A stretch of DNA of 50,148 nt, taken from positions 1 through 50,148 of the forward strand of contig NZ_LPWA01000126.1 in the NCBI RefSeq assembly GCF_001510895.1. Direction: 5' to 3'. This document shows, one piece after another, positions 1 to 8,420 of the stretch. A model generated the notes under the pieces. It saw nothing but the letters and a program-made list of their open reading frames with translations. It was not told where the DNA came from and did not search any database. The position numbers were made by a program, and so were the translations under genes. The stretch's first letter is position 1. Every line of letters starts with the position of its first letter. Source of the DNA: Mesorhizobium loti. GTDB lineage: Bacteria; Pseudomonadota; Alphaproteobacteria; Rhizobiales; Rhizobiaceae.

Positions 1-117
1 CCGGCCGGCGACATAGGAGACGTAGCCCGGCACCAAAGGCAGCACGCAGGGTGAAAGGAACGAGACGATGCCTGCCGCGAATGCGGCCAGCACGCCGATA
101 TTGGAAATTTCAGGCAT
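1..117 (-). CDS. ccdA: CcdA-type cytochrome c biogenesis / thiol-electron transporter, N-terminal fragment
   Basis: The first 39 codons of a membrane protein run off the left edge. The start lies at 117, and the sequence contains the CcdA hallmark SFLSPCVLPLVPGY at about residues 19-32, including the first redox cysteine of the family and its flanking prolines. CcdA carries reducing power from cytoplasmic thioredoxin across the inner membrane to periplasmic thioredoxin-like proteins. It is the last visible gene of a minus-strand operon that also encodes DsbA/ScsC-like, SCO and TlpA-like proteins, so its likely partners are these periplasmic thiol proteins. The remainder of the gene lies outside the window. 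Confidence 0.85.
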   Translation of the reverse strand, partial: MPEISNIGVLAAFAAGIVSFLSPCVLPLVPGYVSYVAGR

Positions 118-152
118 CGCTCAGTTGCCGCCTTCAGAGCAAGATGATGACC

Positions 153-941
153 TCATTTCGGCTGGGCCCTCGCGTGTTCGATCAGTTTCTTCATCGTCGC
201 GAGGTCGGTCGCGCCCGGAAAAATCTGGTCGCCGACGACGAAGCCCGGCGTGCCGGTGATCCTCAGCGCCTGGGCCAGCTCGGTGTTGCGTTCGATCAGC
301 GCCTGGATTTCCGGCCGCTGCATGTCTGTCTGCATGCGAGGCACATCGACGCCGGTCTCTGCGGCGATCTTGAGCACCGTCGCTTCGGTCGCTCTGGTCC
401 TCGATCCATAAAGCGCCTTGTGGAATTCCAGGTACTTGCCTTGCCGCGCTGCGGCGAGCGCTGCCTTGGCTGCGAACACCGAATCCGGGCCGAGGATCGG
501 AAATTCCTTGTAGACGATCTTGAGCTTCGGATCGTCGGCCATGGCCTGTTCGACGATCGGCGCCACCTGCCGGCAATACGGGCAATTGTAGTCGAAGAAC
601 TCGACCAGGGTGACGTCGCCCTGCGGATTGCCGCCGACCGGGCTCTGGCTGTCGCGGAGTATGTCGTCGGCACGTTGGGAGAGCACTGCCTTGACTTGGG
701 CCGCGTCCGCCTCGCGCTGGCGCTCGTCCAGCTTTTGCAAGGCCTCCATGAGCACCTCGGGATGCGCCAGTATGTAGTCGTGTATGCGCTGGTCGAGCTG
801 GTCCTGGGACGTTTCGCCGGCCGCCATCGCCGCTTCCCGGGCGCCGGGATTGAGCAGGAGCCATCCCGCCAGTCCGGCAATGAGCAGCATGCGGATGATG
901 CCGCCGCGATATCGGCCTGCCTGTCGTGCCATAGTGAACAT
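153..941 (-). CDS. DsbA-family periplasmic thiol oxidoreductase, ScsC-like
   Basis: A 262-residue secreted or membrane-anchored thioredoxin-fold protein. A hydrophobic segment lies at about residues 16-31, followed by a helical segment (about 45-95) resembling the N-terminal domain of the copper-tolerance protein ScsC. The DsbA core has the CPYC active site at residues 120-123 and a cis-proline loop (TGTPGF) near 235. Proteins of this type oxidise, reduce or isomerise disulfides in periplasmic proteins. The gene sits 46 bp downstream of the SCO gene and 35 bp upstream of ccdA, so a copper-linked thiol relay is likely. An internal start at 932 (MARQ) is also possible. The fold assignment is firm, the ScsC role is inferred from the N-terminal extension and the copper context. 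Confidence 0.85.
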   Translation of the reverse strand: MFTMARQAGRYRGGIIRMLLIAGLAGWLLLNPGAREAAMAAGETSQDQLDQRIHDYILAHPEVLMEALQKLDERQREADAAQVKAVLSQRADDILRDSQSPVGGNPQGDVTLVEFFDYNCPYCRQVAPIVEQAMADDPKLKIVYKEFPILGPDSVFAAKAALAAARQGKYLEFHKALYGSRTRATEATVLKIAAETGVDVPRMQTDMQRPEIQALIERNTELAQALRITGTPGFVVGDQIFPGATDLATMKKLIEHARAQPK

Positions 942-987
942 GCGTTTTCCCCTTTCCTTGTCTTTGAGACTTGTCTTCGGTCCTGCC

Positions 988-1726
988 TCACAGCAGGTCC
1001 CGCAACCATGCCAGCCAGCCTTTTTCCGGCTCGGCGTGCGGACGTTCGAAATTGTTGGTGAGCGCGTTGGCCAACGTGACGAGATTGACCCGGTCGAAGT
1101 TCAGGCCGTGGAAATTCGCGCGCCAATGGCCTTCCTTGTCGATCACATGCGTGACGATGCCGTGCATCTGGTAGCCGTCCTCGGTGAGCGTGAATTTGTG
1201 GCCGAAGGCTTCGGCCAGCTTCCGGGTCGCATCCTCGGGCTGATCCTGGGTTGTGGTCAGGAACAGCCAGTTGACCGGGTCGAGCCCGTGCGCCGGCCCG
1301 TAGGCGCGCAGCACCTCGGGCGTGTCCCGCTTCGGGTCGGTGGTGATGGTCACGAAGACGACCTGGCCCTTCATCGGCGTGGCGTTCACCATCTTCTGGA
1401 CCTCGGCGATCTTCTCGGCGTGCAGCGGGCACACGTCGGGACACGAGGTGTAGATGAAGTGCAGCACCACCACCTTGCCGCGCAGATCGGCGAGCCGCAC
1501 GACGGTTCCGTCGGCGGCGCGCAGCGTGAAGTCGGGGGCCGGCTTGTCGATCGGCTGGAAGTATTTCTCGTCGCTGCAGCAAGGCGTCAACCTCATCCAG
1601 CGAATGCGCCCGTGCGCCATGGGTAAGACCCAGAGCCAGAACCAGCAGCGCAGCAAGCCCGAGCAGCATCGGCTCCCATCGATTCCCGGTCCGCAGTGCC
1701 CGATGCGTGGTGTTTTGCAACAGCAT
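988..1726 (-). CDS. SCO1/SenC-family copper chaperone (frameshifted in this sequence)
   Basis: SCO proteins bind copper through a CxxxCP motif and a distal histidine and deliver it to cytochrome oxidase, or act as thiol-disulfide reductases. The body carries TSCPDVCP, the copper-binding motif, and a GYQMHG segment that may hold the distal histidine. The natural start is at 1726 (MLLQNTTHRA), giving a clean signal peptide (LLGLAALLVLALGLTHGARA). That frame is lost near 1571-1577 and continues one frame over with DEKYFQPIDKPAPDFTL. The break needs one base removed or two added, unlike the other breaks in this window. Repaired length is about 245 residues. It begins 3 bp after the TlpA-like gene, so the two are co-transcribed. 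Confidence 0.82.
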
Positions 1727-1729
1727 CGG

Positions 1730-2292
1730 TCATTTCCCCTGACGGTCGGCGGCAATGCGGCCGCGAATGAATTCGATCATCGCGGGAGAGTCCCATTCGG
1801 CCGGGCCGATCAGGCGGCCGATCTCCTTGCCTTTGCGATCGATCAGCAGGGTCATCGGGAGCCGAGAGCGCCGAGCGTGAACATCGCCTTGCCCGAACTA
1901 TCGATGTTCAGGGCAAGGTACGTTACGCCGGTCTCGGCGAAGAACTTTTTGACGACATCCGGACCGCCGCGATCCATCGACAACGCGACGACCTCGAAGT
2001 CCGACCCGCCAAGCTTTGCCTGCAGCCGGTCGAGCGTCGGCATTTCCTTGCGGCAGGGGGCGCACCATGTCGCCCAGATGTTGAGCAGCACGACCTTGCC
2101 TGAAAAATCCGCGAGCGTTTTTGGGTGGCCGGCGCCGTCGGCAAAGCTGATTTCCGGCACGGCGGCGGGCGGTTCCGAAATGGCAAAGTCCGATGGCGGC
2201 CCGGCCGCCGCTGCCGGCCGCGCGACCAGCAGCACGCCCGCCAGGGCTATCGCCAACTTGACCAGGGTCACGGCGCCCTCACTCCGTCGCAT
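1730..2292 (-). CDS. TlpA-like thioredoxin-family lipoprotein/periplasmic reductase (frameshifted)
   Basis: A secreted thioredoxin-fold protein of about 187 residues after repair. A signal segment at residues 10-30 is followed by SGKVVLLNIWATWCAPC with the redox pair C77/C80. This is the TlpA/ResA arrangement used for reducing apocytochromes or copper-site cysteines. The reading frame stops prematurely at 1852. Adding one C near 1858 (GGCTCCC to GGCCTCCC) restores LGLPMTLLIDRKGKEIGRL and carries it to a TGA at 1730, as expected for this family. Its start overlaps the end of the DUF411 gene by 14 bp and its end is 3 bp from the SCO gene, indicating tight co-translation. TlpA proteins commonly keep SCO and CcdA-linked pathways reduced, fitting the neighbours. 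Confidence 0.82.
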
Positions 2293-2719
2293 AGACGGTC
2301 GGTGCCTTGCCGTCCTTGGTGAAGGCGTAGACCGTCCAGGTCTCGGACTTCTCGCCGCCCATGCCGGGCGCGCCTGCCGGCATGCCGCCCAGCGTGATGC
2401 CGGTAATGGCCGGCCGTTCGGTCAACAGCTTCTTGACGATATCGACAGGTACCAGGCCGTCGACAACATAGCCGTCGACCATCATCGTATGGCAGCCCTC
2501 GAGATCGGCCGGCACACCGGCGTCGCTGCTGATTTGGGACAGGTTGTTGACCGGCTTGATCGCCACCTTGAAGCCGTTCTGTTCGAGATAGGCGGCATAG
2601 GCCTCGCAGCAGCTACATTGCGGGTTCTTGTACATCACCGCTTGGATTGTCGCGGCGAGCGCCGGCAGCGGCGTTGCGATCGCCAGGCCGAAGGCGGTGA
2701 GGGCATAAGTCAGTTTCAT
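2279..2719 (-). CDS. DUF411 metal-binding protein
   Basis: A 146-residue exported protein with signal peptide at about residues 1-22 and the DUF411 core YKNPQCSCCEAY, in which C35, C37 and C38 form a likely metal site, followed by LEGCHTMMVDGYVVDG. DUF411 proteins are common in copper-resistance loci of proteobacteria and are thought to bind Cu(I) or act with thioredoxin-like partners. The exact reaction is not known to me. The start at 2719 has a strong Shine-Dalgarno (AAAAGGAG). It lies 35 bp downstream of the multicopper oxidase and overlaps the TlpA-like gene. A longer upstream start would enter the oxidase gene and is unlikely. Confidence 0.85.
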   Translation of the reverse strand: MKLTYALTAFGLAIATPLPALAATIQAVMYKNPQCSCCEAYAAYLEQNGFKVAIKPVNNLSQISSDAGVPADLEGCHTMMVDGYVVDGLVPVDIVKKLLTERPAITGITLGGMPAGAPGMGGEKSETWTVYAFTKDGKAPTVYATE

Positions 2720-2754
2720 GGTCGGTTCTCCTTTTGAGGTTCTAAGCGAAGGGA

Positions 2755-4191
2755 TCAGGTCACCCGAAAGACGGTCATGAGCCCGGCCATCTGGTGGTCG
2801 GCGACATGGCAGTGCAGCATCCAGTCGCCGGGATTGTCGGCGACGAAGGCGCATTCGACCGTATCCTTCGGCGCGAGCAGCACCGTGTCCTGCCACTGCC
2901 GGTGCGGCACCGGCGAGCCGTTGCGCGAAAGGACCGACAGGCTGAACCCGTGCACATGCATTGGATGCCACCAGGCGGTTTCGTTGCGCAGGGTGAGACG
3001 GCAGGTAGCGCCCCGCCGCAGCGTGAACTGCGGCGCCATGCCGGCATGACCGTCGCCGGTCATCGACATGCCGTTGATCGCCCAGGCTGCGCTACCCATC
3101 ACGCCGGGCATGGCCATGCCCATCATGCCGCCGACGCCGGCAAGCTTGCCGCCGCCCATCATGCCGCCTTGCAGGACGATCTCCTGCCGCACGGCGTTGT
3201 GGAGATCTGGCTCGGGCAGGGGATTGCGGGGCAGGGCAGGCGGCGCGTCCAATGGGCGCGCTCTCAGCGACGGCGCCTTGTCATAGGCAAGAGTGGTCAA
3301 CGTGTAGGCAAGGCCGTCATAGAAGTCGTCGATCACGCGATACCGGCCGCCCGGTGTGCCCTGCATGTCGAGCGCGATGTCCACGCGCATCGCCGGTCCC
3401 AGCACGAGGCGGCCGTCCTCCGGCTCATGCGGCTTGCATGGCTGGCCGTCGATCGCCAGGACGATCGGCCGGTGGCCTTCGAAGCGCAGCGCCATCATGC
3501 GGGCAAGCGCCGCATTGGCGAGCCGCAGCCTGATGCGTTCGCCGGCCCTGACGGTCTGGTCTGCCGGCACCATACCGTTGATCGTGACGAGATTGCCGAC
3601 CCGGCCGGACATCGCCGCATCCATCGCACTGCCGAAACCGCCGGCGATCTGGCCATCAGCGGCAAGCCGCCAGTCCTGCATCAGCCAGATCACGTCGCGA
3701 TCGAAGGCGACGGGCTCGGCCTCCTCGACGATCAGCGCGCCGGCGAGGCCGCGACCGAGTTGCACCAGGCTGTCGGCGTGCGGATGGTACCAGAAGGTGC
3801 CGGCGTCCGGCGGCGTGAATTCATAGGTGAAACCGGCTCCCGGCGCGATCGGCGGCTGGGTCAGTCCCGGCACGCCGTCCATGGCGTTCGGCAAGCGGAT
3901 GCCGTGCCAGTGGACCGTGGTGTCCTCGGCCAGTCCGTTCTCGACGGTGATGCGGACCGGCTGGCCCTGGCGCAGGCGCAGCACCGGACCGGGCACGCTG
4001 TCGTTGTAGGCCCAGGCCGAGGCGGGCGGGCGGTCGGGGCCAGCCAATCGCGCCCGGCTTGGCGCGGCCTTGAGGGAGCGTTCGTCCACGGCCGATGCGC
4101 GGGCAGGCCGCATCGGCAGCGATATGGCAAGTCCCGTGGTCGCGGCGAGAAAGCCGCGGCGCGACAAGAAACGATTGGAAGCGGAATTCAC
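2755..4191 (-). CDS. TAT-exported multicopper oxidase (copper-tolerance laccase type)
   Basis: A 478-residue periplasmic multicopper oxidase using a GTG start. The N-terminus has a twin-arginine signal (LSRRGFLAATTG, residues 10-20). Copper-site motifs appear in the expected order: HWHG (94-97), WYHPHAD (135-140), HPMHVHG (near 410) and HCHVADH (460-466) with the T1 cysteine at 461. The position ten residues after that cysteine is Leu, with Met next to it. A Met-rich loop (GGMMGGGKLAGVGGMMGMAM, about 350) resembles the methionine segments that supply Cu(I) in cuprous oxidases such as CueO. Expected function is oxidation of toxic Cu(I) to Cu(II). It heads the DUF411-TlpA-SCO-DsbA-CcdA gene string and is intact. 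Confidence 0.9.
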   Translation of the reverse strand: MNSASNRFLSRRGFLAATTGLAISLPMRPARASAVDERSLKAAPSRARLAGPDRPPASAWAYNDSVPGPVLRLRQGQPVRITVENGLAEDTTVHWHGIRLPNAMDGVPGLTQPPIAPGAGFTYEFTPPDAGTFWYHPHADSLVQLGRGLAGALIVEEAEPVAFDRDVIWLMQDWRLAADGQIAGGFGSAMDAAMSGRVGNLVTINGMVPADQTVRAGERIRLRLANAALARMMALRFEGHRPIVLAIDGQPCKPHEPEDGRLVLGPAMRVDIALDMQGTPGGRYRVIDDFYDGLAYTLTTLAYDKAPSLRARPLDAPPALPRNPLPEPDLHNAVRQEIVLQGGMMGGGKLAGVGGMMGMAMPGVMGSAAWAINGMSMTGDGHAGMAPQFTLRRGATCRLTLRNETAWWHPMHVHGFSLSVLSRNGSPVPHRQWQDTVLLAPKDTVECAFVADNPGDWMLHCHVADHQMAGLMTVFRVT

Positions 4192-4325
4192 CTATGCCTC
4201 TGCGATCTCGATCGACGACCAGGCATTCCGACGTGAGCCGGATTGCCATGCGAGCCCGCGACGCAACGGCGTGCGAAGCGGACGATCAGACGCCAAAGAT
4301 CAACCGCTATGCGGCCGAAGCAGCG

Positions 4326-4721
4326 TCAGACGAGAGCAGTGTGTCGGGGAGGGGATGGGTCGGGCAGTAAACTTCGCCCGCGCAGCAACGGGGCAAGCGG
4401 CGGCGATGGCTGCTGCATCCGCGGCACGATCGTCATGGCCAGGTCCTGCGGCAGCACGGCGAGAACGGGCGCGATGCAGTCAGGCGGACAATGCATCGGA
4501 CCGTTCTTGCCGCCCAAATCCTTGAGGCACGCCTTGCAGTCTTCGCCCATGGCGGCGCCTGCCATCTTGCCCATGCCGTCGGCGGCAGGCATCGCCATGG
4601 CGCTCTCGCCTGCCATCCGGGCCGACATGACGCCGGCCTGGGCGGCGGACAGGCTGAACCCGGCGGTCAGGAAGACCGCGAGCAGCATGACCAGGAGATG
4701 TTTCGGCGACAGTCGAGCCAT
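4326..4721 (-). CDS. Small secreted Met/Cys-rich protein, probable copper binder
   Basis: I do not recognise a named family. The 131-residue product starts at 4721 (MARLSPKHLL) and has a signal peptide at about residues 8-29. The mature part is rich in methionine (VMSARMAGESAMAMP, GMGKMAGAAMG) and has four cysteines arranged as CKAC (62-65) and HCPPDC (77-82), followed by a proline-rich tail. Such Met and Cys clusters suit Cu(I) binding. The gene is the first of the minus-strand copper operon, 134 bp upstream of the multicopper oxidase, and is divergent from the DUF4396-oxidase fusion. Small periplasmic proteins of the CopL/DUF2946 sort are comparable in size and composition, but I cannot assign it to either. 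Confidence 0.65.
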   Translation of the reverse strand: MARLSPKHLLVMLLAVFLTAGFSLSAAQAGVMSARMAGESAMAMPAADGMGKMAGAAMGEDCKACLKDLGGKNGPMHCPPDCIAPVLAVLPQDLAMTIVPRMQQPSPPLAPLLRGRSLLPDPSPPRHTALV

Positions 4722-4905
4722 TGTCCGCTTAGGCTGACCGCAAAGTCCGGCTTTTGCAAGTCGCAAGCCCGTGATCCCCCTGGGCGCGGCATCGAGTCTC
4801 ATCCTCGGCGCGGCATTTCCGCTGATGGATCATAACGGCGCCGGCGGCGTTCATCCGGGGGAGGGCAGGCACAACCTCCGAGCGAACGGCGCCAAGGACC
4901 GGCAC
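4722..4905. promoter_or_regulatory. Divergent promoter region of the copper island
   Basis: This 184-bp interval separates the minus-strand operon from the divergent DUF4396-oxidase gene and must hold both promoters. At 4740-4757 there is a short inverted repeat, GCAAA-N7-TTTTGC, that could be an operator. I see no clear MerR/CueR-type dyad or consensus -35/-10 pair. The ribosome-binding site of the plus-strand gene (AAGGA, 7 bp before the ATG at 4906) is clear and decides that start. Confidence 0.35.
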
Positions 4906-6815
4906 ATGCTCATCCAACCGATCGATTACTTCCTTGTCGCCTGGTTCGCTCTCGCTGTCGCCTCGACGGGTTATGTCGGCTTCGACCAGTACCGCGGCAA
5001 TCCCGAACCTGTCGTCATGAAATGGGGCTTCATCCTGGTGACCCTCTATATGGGGCCGCTGGGTTTGCTGCTTTACGTGCTTGCCGACAAGGAGCCGCGT
5101 CCCGGCGAGCACGAGGCCTTCACCAGTCCGCTCTGGAAGCAGGGCGTCGGCTCGACCATCCATTGCGTCGCGGGCGACGCGACCGGCATCATCCTCGCCG
5201 CCGTCATCACAGCGACGTTCGGACTGCCGATGTGGCTCGACCTCATCGTCGAGTATCTTGCCGGCTTCGCCTTCGGCCTCTTCATCTTCCAGTCGCTGTT
5301 CATGAAGTCGATGATGGGCGGCAGCTACTGGGACAATGTGAAGAAGAGCTTCCTGCCCGAATTCATCTCCATGAACTTCATGATGGCCGGCATGGCGCCG
5401 GTCATGAGCTTCCTGATGATGGGCCGCGACATGCGCGCCATGGAGCCGACCGAGCTGTTGTTCTGGGGGGTGATGTCTATCGGCGTCATCGCCGGCTTCA
5501 CGCTCGCCTATCCCGCCAATGTCTGGCTGGTCGCGCGCGGGCTGAAGCACGGCCTGATGACCGAGCGCGCGCAGGCGGACGAGGCGGGCGGTCGCTCGCC
5601 GAAGGCGCAGCACGCGCGGATGCAGATGCAGCAGGCCGATGCGGGCAGCCATGGCCATCATCGGCAAGACGGCGGCCCGGCTTCCAAGGGCGGCACCGGT
5701 CATGCCATGCGCTCGGATGCCACCACGCCGCAGATCGCGGCCCTCAGCATGGCCTCGCTGGTCGCACTTGCCATCGGAATGATTGCGCCGGCGAACTGGC
5801 TGAACCTGACCTTGTCGGCCCGCGATGTCGGCGGGGTGATCATGCCGCGGGGCATGATCATGGACCGCGACACGCCGGCCGACACGATGCGCGACATGGC
5901 GGCGGCCGATCCGCGCCTTGTTACCGCCTCCTACGATCTTGCGGCCAAGGGGGACCAGGAACTGCCGTTCCGCATGGAGAACGGCGTCAAGGTGTTCGAG
6001 CTCAAGCCGTCGGTCGTCCGTTGGCAGATCCTGCCGAATGTCGCGGTCGACGCCTATGCCTATAATGGCCAGATTCCCGGGCCGCGCATCCACATCCACC
6101 AGGCGACCGCGTCCGCATCAACGTCACCAACGCGCTGCCGGAGGAAACCACCGTGCACTGGCACGGCTTGATCCTGCCGAACCAGATGGACGGGCCGGCC
6201 GAAATCACCCAACCGCCGATCGAACCCGGGCAGACCTATTCCTACGAGTTCACGGCCACCCAGCACGGCACCTATTTCTATCATCCGCACGACAAACCGG
6301 ACCGGACGCAGGCGCTCGGCCTTTATGGCGCGCTGATCATCGATCCAGCCAACCCCGCCGACGAGGTGGCGGCAAACCATGACTATGTCATCGAGTTGCA
6401 GGAGTGGCTGGTGCGGGAGGGCCTGACCTATCCTTCGATGCCGATGGACGGCGGCATGCCGAATTTCTTCACCATCAACGGCAAGGCCTATCCCTCGACC
6501 GAGACGATCCGCATGAAGGTCGGCGAGACCCTGAAGGTACGCTTCATCGGCACCAACAACGGCTTCATCCACCCCATGCACATCCATGGCGGGCCGTTCG
6601 AGGTGGTCGCCCGCGACGGCGAGACGATTCCAGCCTCGGCCCGCTTCCTCGCCGACACGATCAATGTCGGGCCGGGCCAGCGCTATGATGTCGTGTGGAC
6701 GGCACGGCGTCCCGGCAATTGGCTGATCCACTGCCACATCCCGCATCACACGACGAACAACAATGTCGAGGAGAAGGGCGGAGGCGGGCTGATGGTCGTC
6801 ATCGATGTCACGTGA
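4906..6815 (+). CDS. DUF4396 membrane domain fused to a multicopper oxidase (one frameshift)
   Basis: After repair this is one protein of about 636 residues. Residues 1-60 hold two membrane helices. Residues 75-215 are a DUF4396 domain (STIHCVAGDATG, FMKSMMGGSYWDNVKKSFLP, SMNFMMAGMAPVM). A His-rich linker (SHGHHRQ, about 248-254) and another helix (about 275-295) lead to a periplasmic two-domain-type multicopper oxidase with VHWHG, FYHPHD, HPMHIHGG and HCHIPHH. The frame breaks near 6103, where CACCAGGCGACC lacks a G. Restoring it joins IHIHQ to GDRVRINV, an exact domain continuation. An AAGGA ribosome site precedes the start. The membrane half may move or sense copper and the outer half oxidise it. 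That coupling is inference. Confidence 0.8.
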
Positions 6816-6911
6816 TCGCGGCAGCGCGCGACATTTCCCCAACCCGGCGAACGCACCTGGAGCTCGGAACCCTTGCCGCTCTCGCAGGGTTTATATGCGA
6901 GGCGAAACGCC

Positions 6912-7070
6912 ATGGAAGACAAACCGCCCGCCGAAAATCCGGGAAGAACCCTCGCCATCGTGCTGACGCTCTGCCTCGTCATCGTCGCCTTGTTTTATAT
7001 CGGCTTCAGATATTCGGAGCGCGATCAGGGCGCCTTGATCGTGCCCGGAGCCGTGCAGGGCAGCAGGTGA
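6912..7070 (+). CDS. Small single-span membrane protein
   Basis: A 52-residue reading frame starting MEDKPPAENP has one strongly hydrophobic helix (about residues 14-32, LAIVLTLCLVIVALFYIGF) and a short charged tail. It lies between the copper-oxidase fusion and the polyketide operon on the same strand, 96 bp after the oxidase. The codon use matches the surroundings and the membrane pattern is convincing, but no family is recognisable and no strong ribosome site precedes it. It may belong to the copper transcript. It could also be a chance frame. Confidence 0.45.
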   Translation: MEDKPPAENPGRTLAIVLTLCLVIVALFYIGFRYSERDQGALIVPGAVQGSR

Positions 7071-7353
7071 TCGGCCCGAAGCTTTTGCCTGACAGGCTGA
7101 AGGTTCGCGCCGGCCCCAGGCTCTTGCGGCACGACGCGCCGTCCGGTCGCGGAGGAGACTGTAACACTTTGAATTTGCGCATGATCCTTTCCGAACTTTT
7201 TGGCCTGGGATCATGCGCTTCGGAAGAAACAGGTTTTCCGAAACGTTTATCGAACAGGCAACGCTCAATGCCTGGCGCCTGACATCGGTGCTCATGAGCA
7301 AGGAACCTCTCCGGCAAACAGCGCATCGCGCACGGCGCCCAGGGAGACAGAAC
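7071..7353. repeat. Intergenic region with GATC-type palindromic repeat
   Basis: This 283-bp gap between the small membrane protein and the polyketide synthase contains a perfect 11-bp inverted repeat, GCGCATGATCC at 7177-7187 and GGATCATGCGC at 7208-7218. A TTTCCGAA motif and its near-inverse CGGAAGAAAC flank the inner part. This is the layout of small palindromic intergenic units common in rhizobia. The stem could form a transcription barrier before the polyketide operon. No gene is visible here. Confidence 0.65.
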
Positions 7354-8420
7354 ATGCCCGCCAACGCCTATATCAACCGGATCGCTACAGCGGTTCCGGA
7401 ACACGAAGTCCATCAATTTTACCTGCGCTACGCGGCCTCCATGCTTGCCGCCGACCGTAGGAGGATATTCGAACGCATGGCCGGCCTCGCCGGCATCGAG
7501 CACCGCTTTTCCTGCTTTGCGCCCGCGCTCGACCCCGAAGGGCCGGCGGCCGATCTTGCCGGGACCTTTAGGCGTGGCGCGTTTCCCGGAACGGCCGCCA
7601 GAATGGCGATGTTCAGCGAGGCCGCACCCGTCCTGGCGCAAAAGGCCGTCGACGGGCTGCGCCTCGGCGAAGAGGCATCGCCCATCACCCATCTCATCGT
7701 CACCTCTTGCACCGGTTTCTCGCGCCCGGCATCGACCTCGACCTGGTTCGGCGCTGCAACCTGCCAGATAATATCGAGCGCACGATGATCGGCTTCATGG
7801 GCTGCTACGCTGCCGTCAATGGCCTCAAGCTTGCCCGCCACATCGTCCGCTCCGACTCGCGGGCGAAGGTCCTGCTGGTCAATATAGAGATATGCACCCT
7901 GCACATCAGGGAGACCCGCGAGCTGGAAAAGCTTTTGTCCTTCTGCCTTTGGGGCGATGGTTGTGCGGCGAGCCTCGTCACCGCCGAGCCGCCAGGCATC
8001 GAGCTCGACTCTTTCTGTTGCACCGTCGCGGACGAGCGGCGGGAATTGATGACCTGGGATATTCGCGACCACGGCTTCGACATGTTTCTTTCCGGCCAGG
8101 TGCCGACGGCGGTCCAGCAAGCGCTGCGCCGCAACCAGGACGCCATCCTCTCGGGCCGGCCGCCGGAGGCGATCGACCTCTGGGCCGTGCATCCCGGCGG
8201 CCGCACCATTCTCGACGCCGTCGAGAGGGCGCTGAGCCTCGATCCCGCCGCCCTCATGCCGTCGCGCGAGGTGCTGCGCCGTTACGGCAACATGTCCTCG
8301 CCGACCGTCATGTTCGTGATGGAAGAGATGCTGAAGAAGCCGGACGGTTTGCTCGGCTGCGGCATGTCGTTCGGGCCAGGGCTGACGGCCGAGACGATGC
8401 TGTTCAGGACCGTCGCATGA
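7354..8420 (+). CDS. Type III polyketide synthase, chalcone/stilbene synthase family (one frameshift)
   Basis: Repaired length is 355 residues, normal for type III PKSs. The catalytic triad is complete: Cys151 in GFMGCYAAVNG, His280 in WAVHPGG, and Asn313 in YGNMSS. The cyclisation/CoA loop is present as MSFGPGLTAE. These homodimeric enzymes extend an acyl-CoA starter with malonyl-CoA units to give resorcinols or pyrones. The frame is lost near 7721: TTCTCGCGCCC lacks a G, and restoring it rejoins TSCTGFS to APGIDLDLVRR. The start at 7354 follows GGGAGA. Its stop overlaps the next gene (ATGA), so the three genes are translationally coupled. The product cannot be predicted from sequence. Neighbours suggest methylation and oxidation. 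Confidence 0.92.

Noticed and set aside
4729..6099. Antisense frame of 456 codons opposite the DUF4396-oxidase gene
   Set aside because: The plus strand carries recognisable DUF4396 and oxidase motifs. The antisense translation is a His/Arg/Asp-rich mirror typical of GC-rich shadows.
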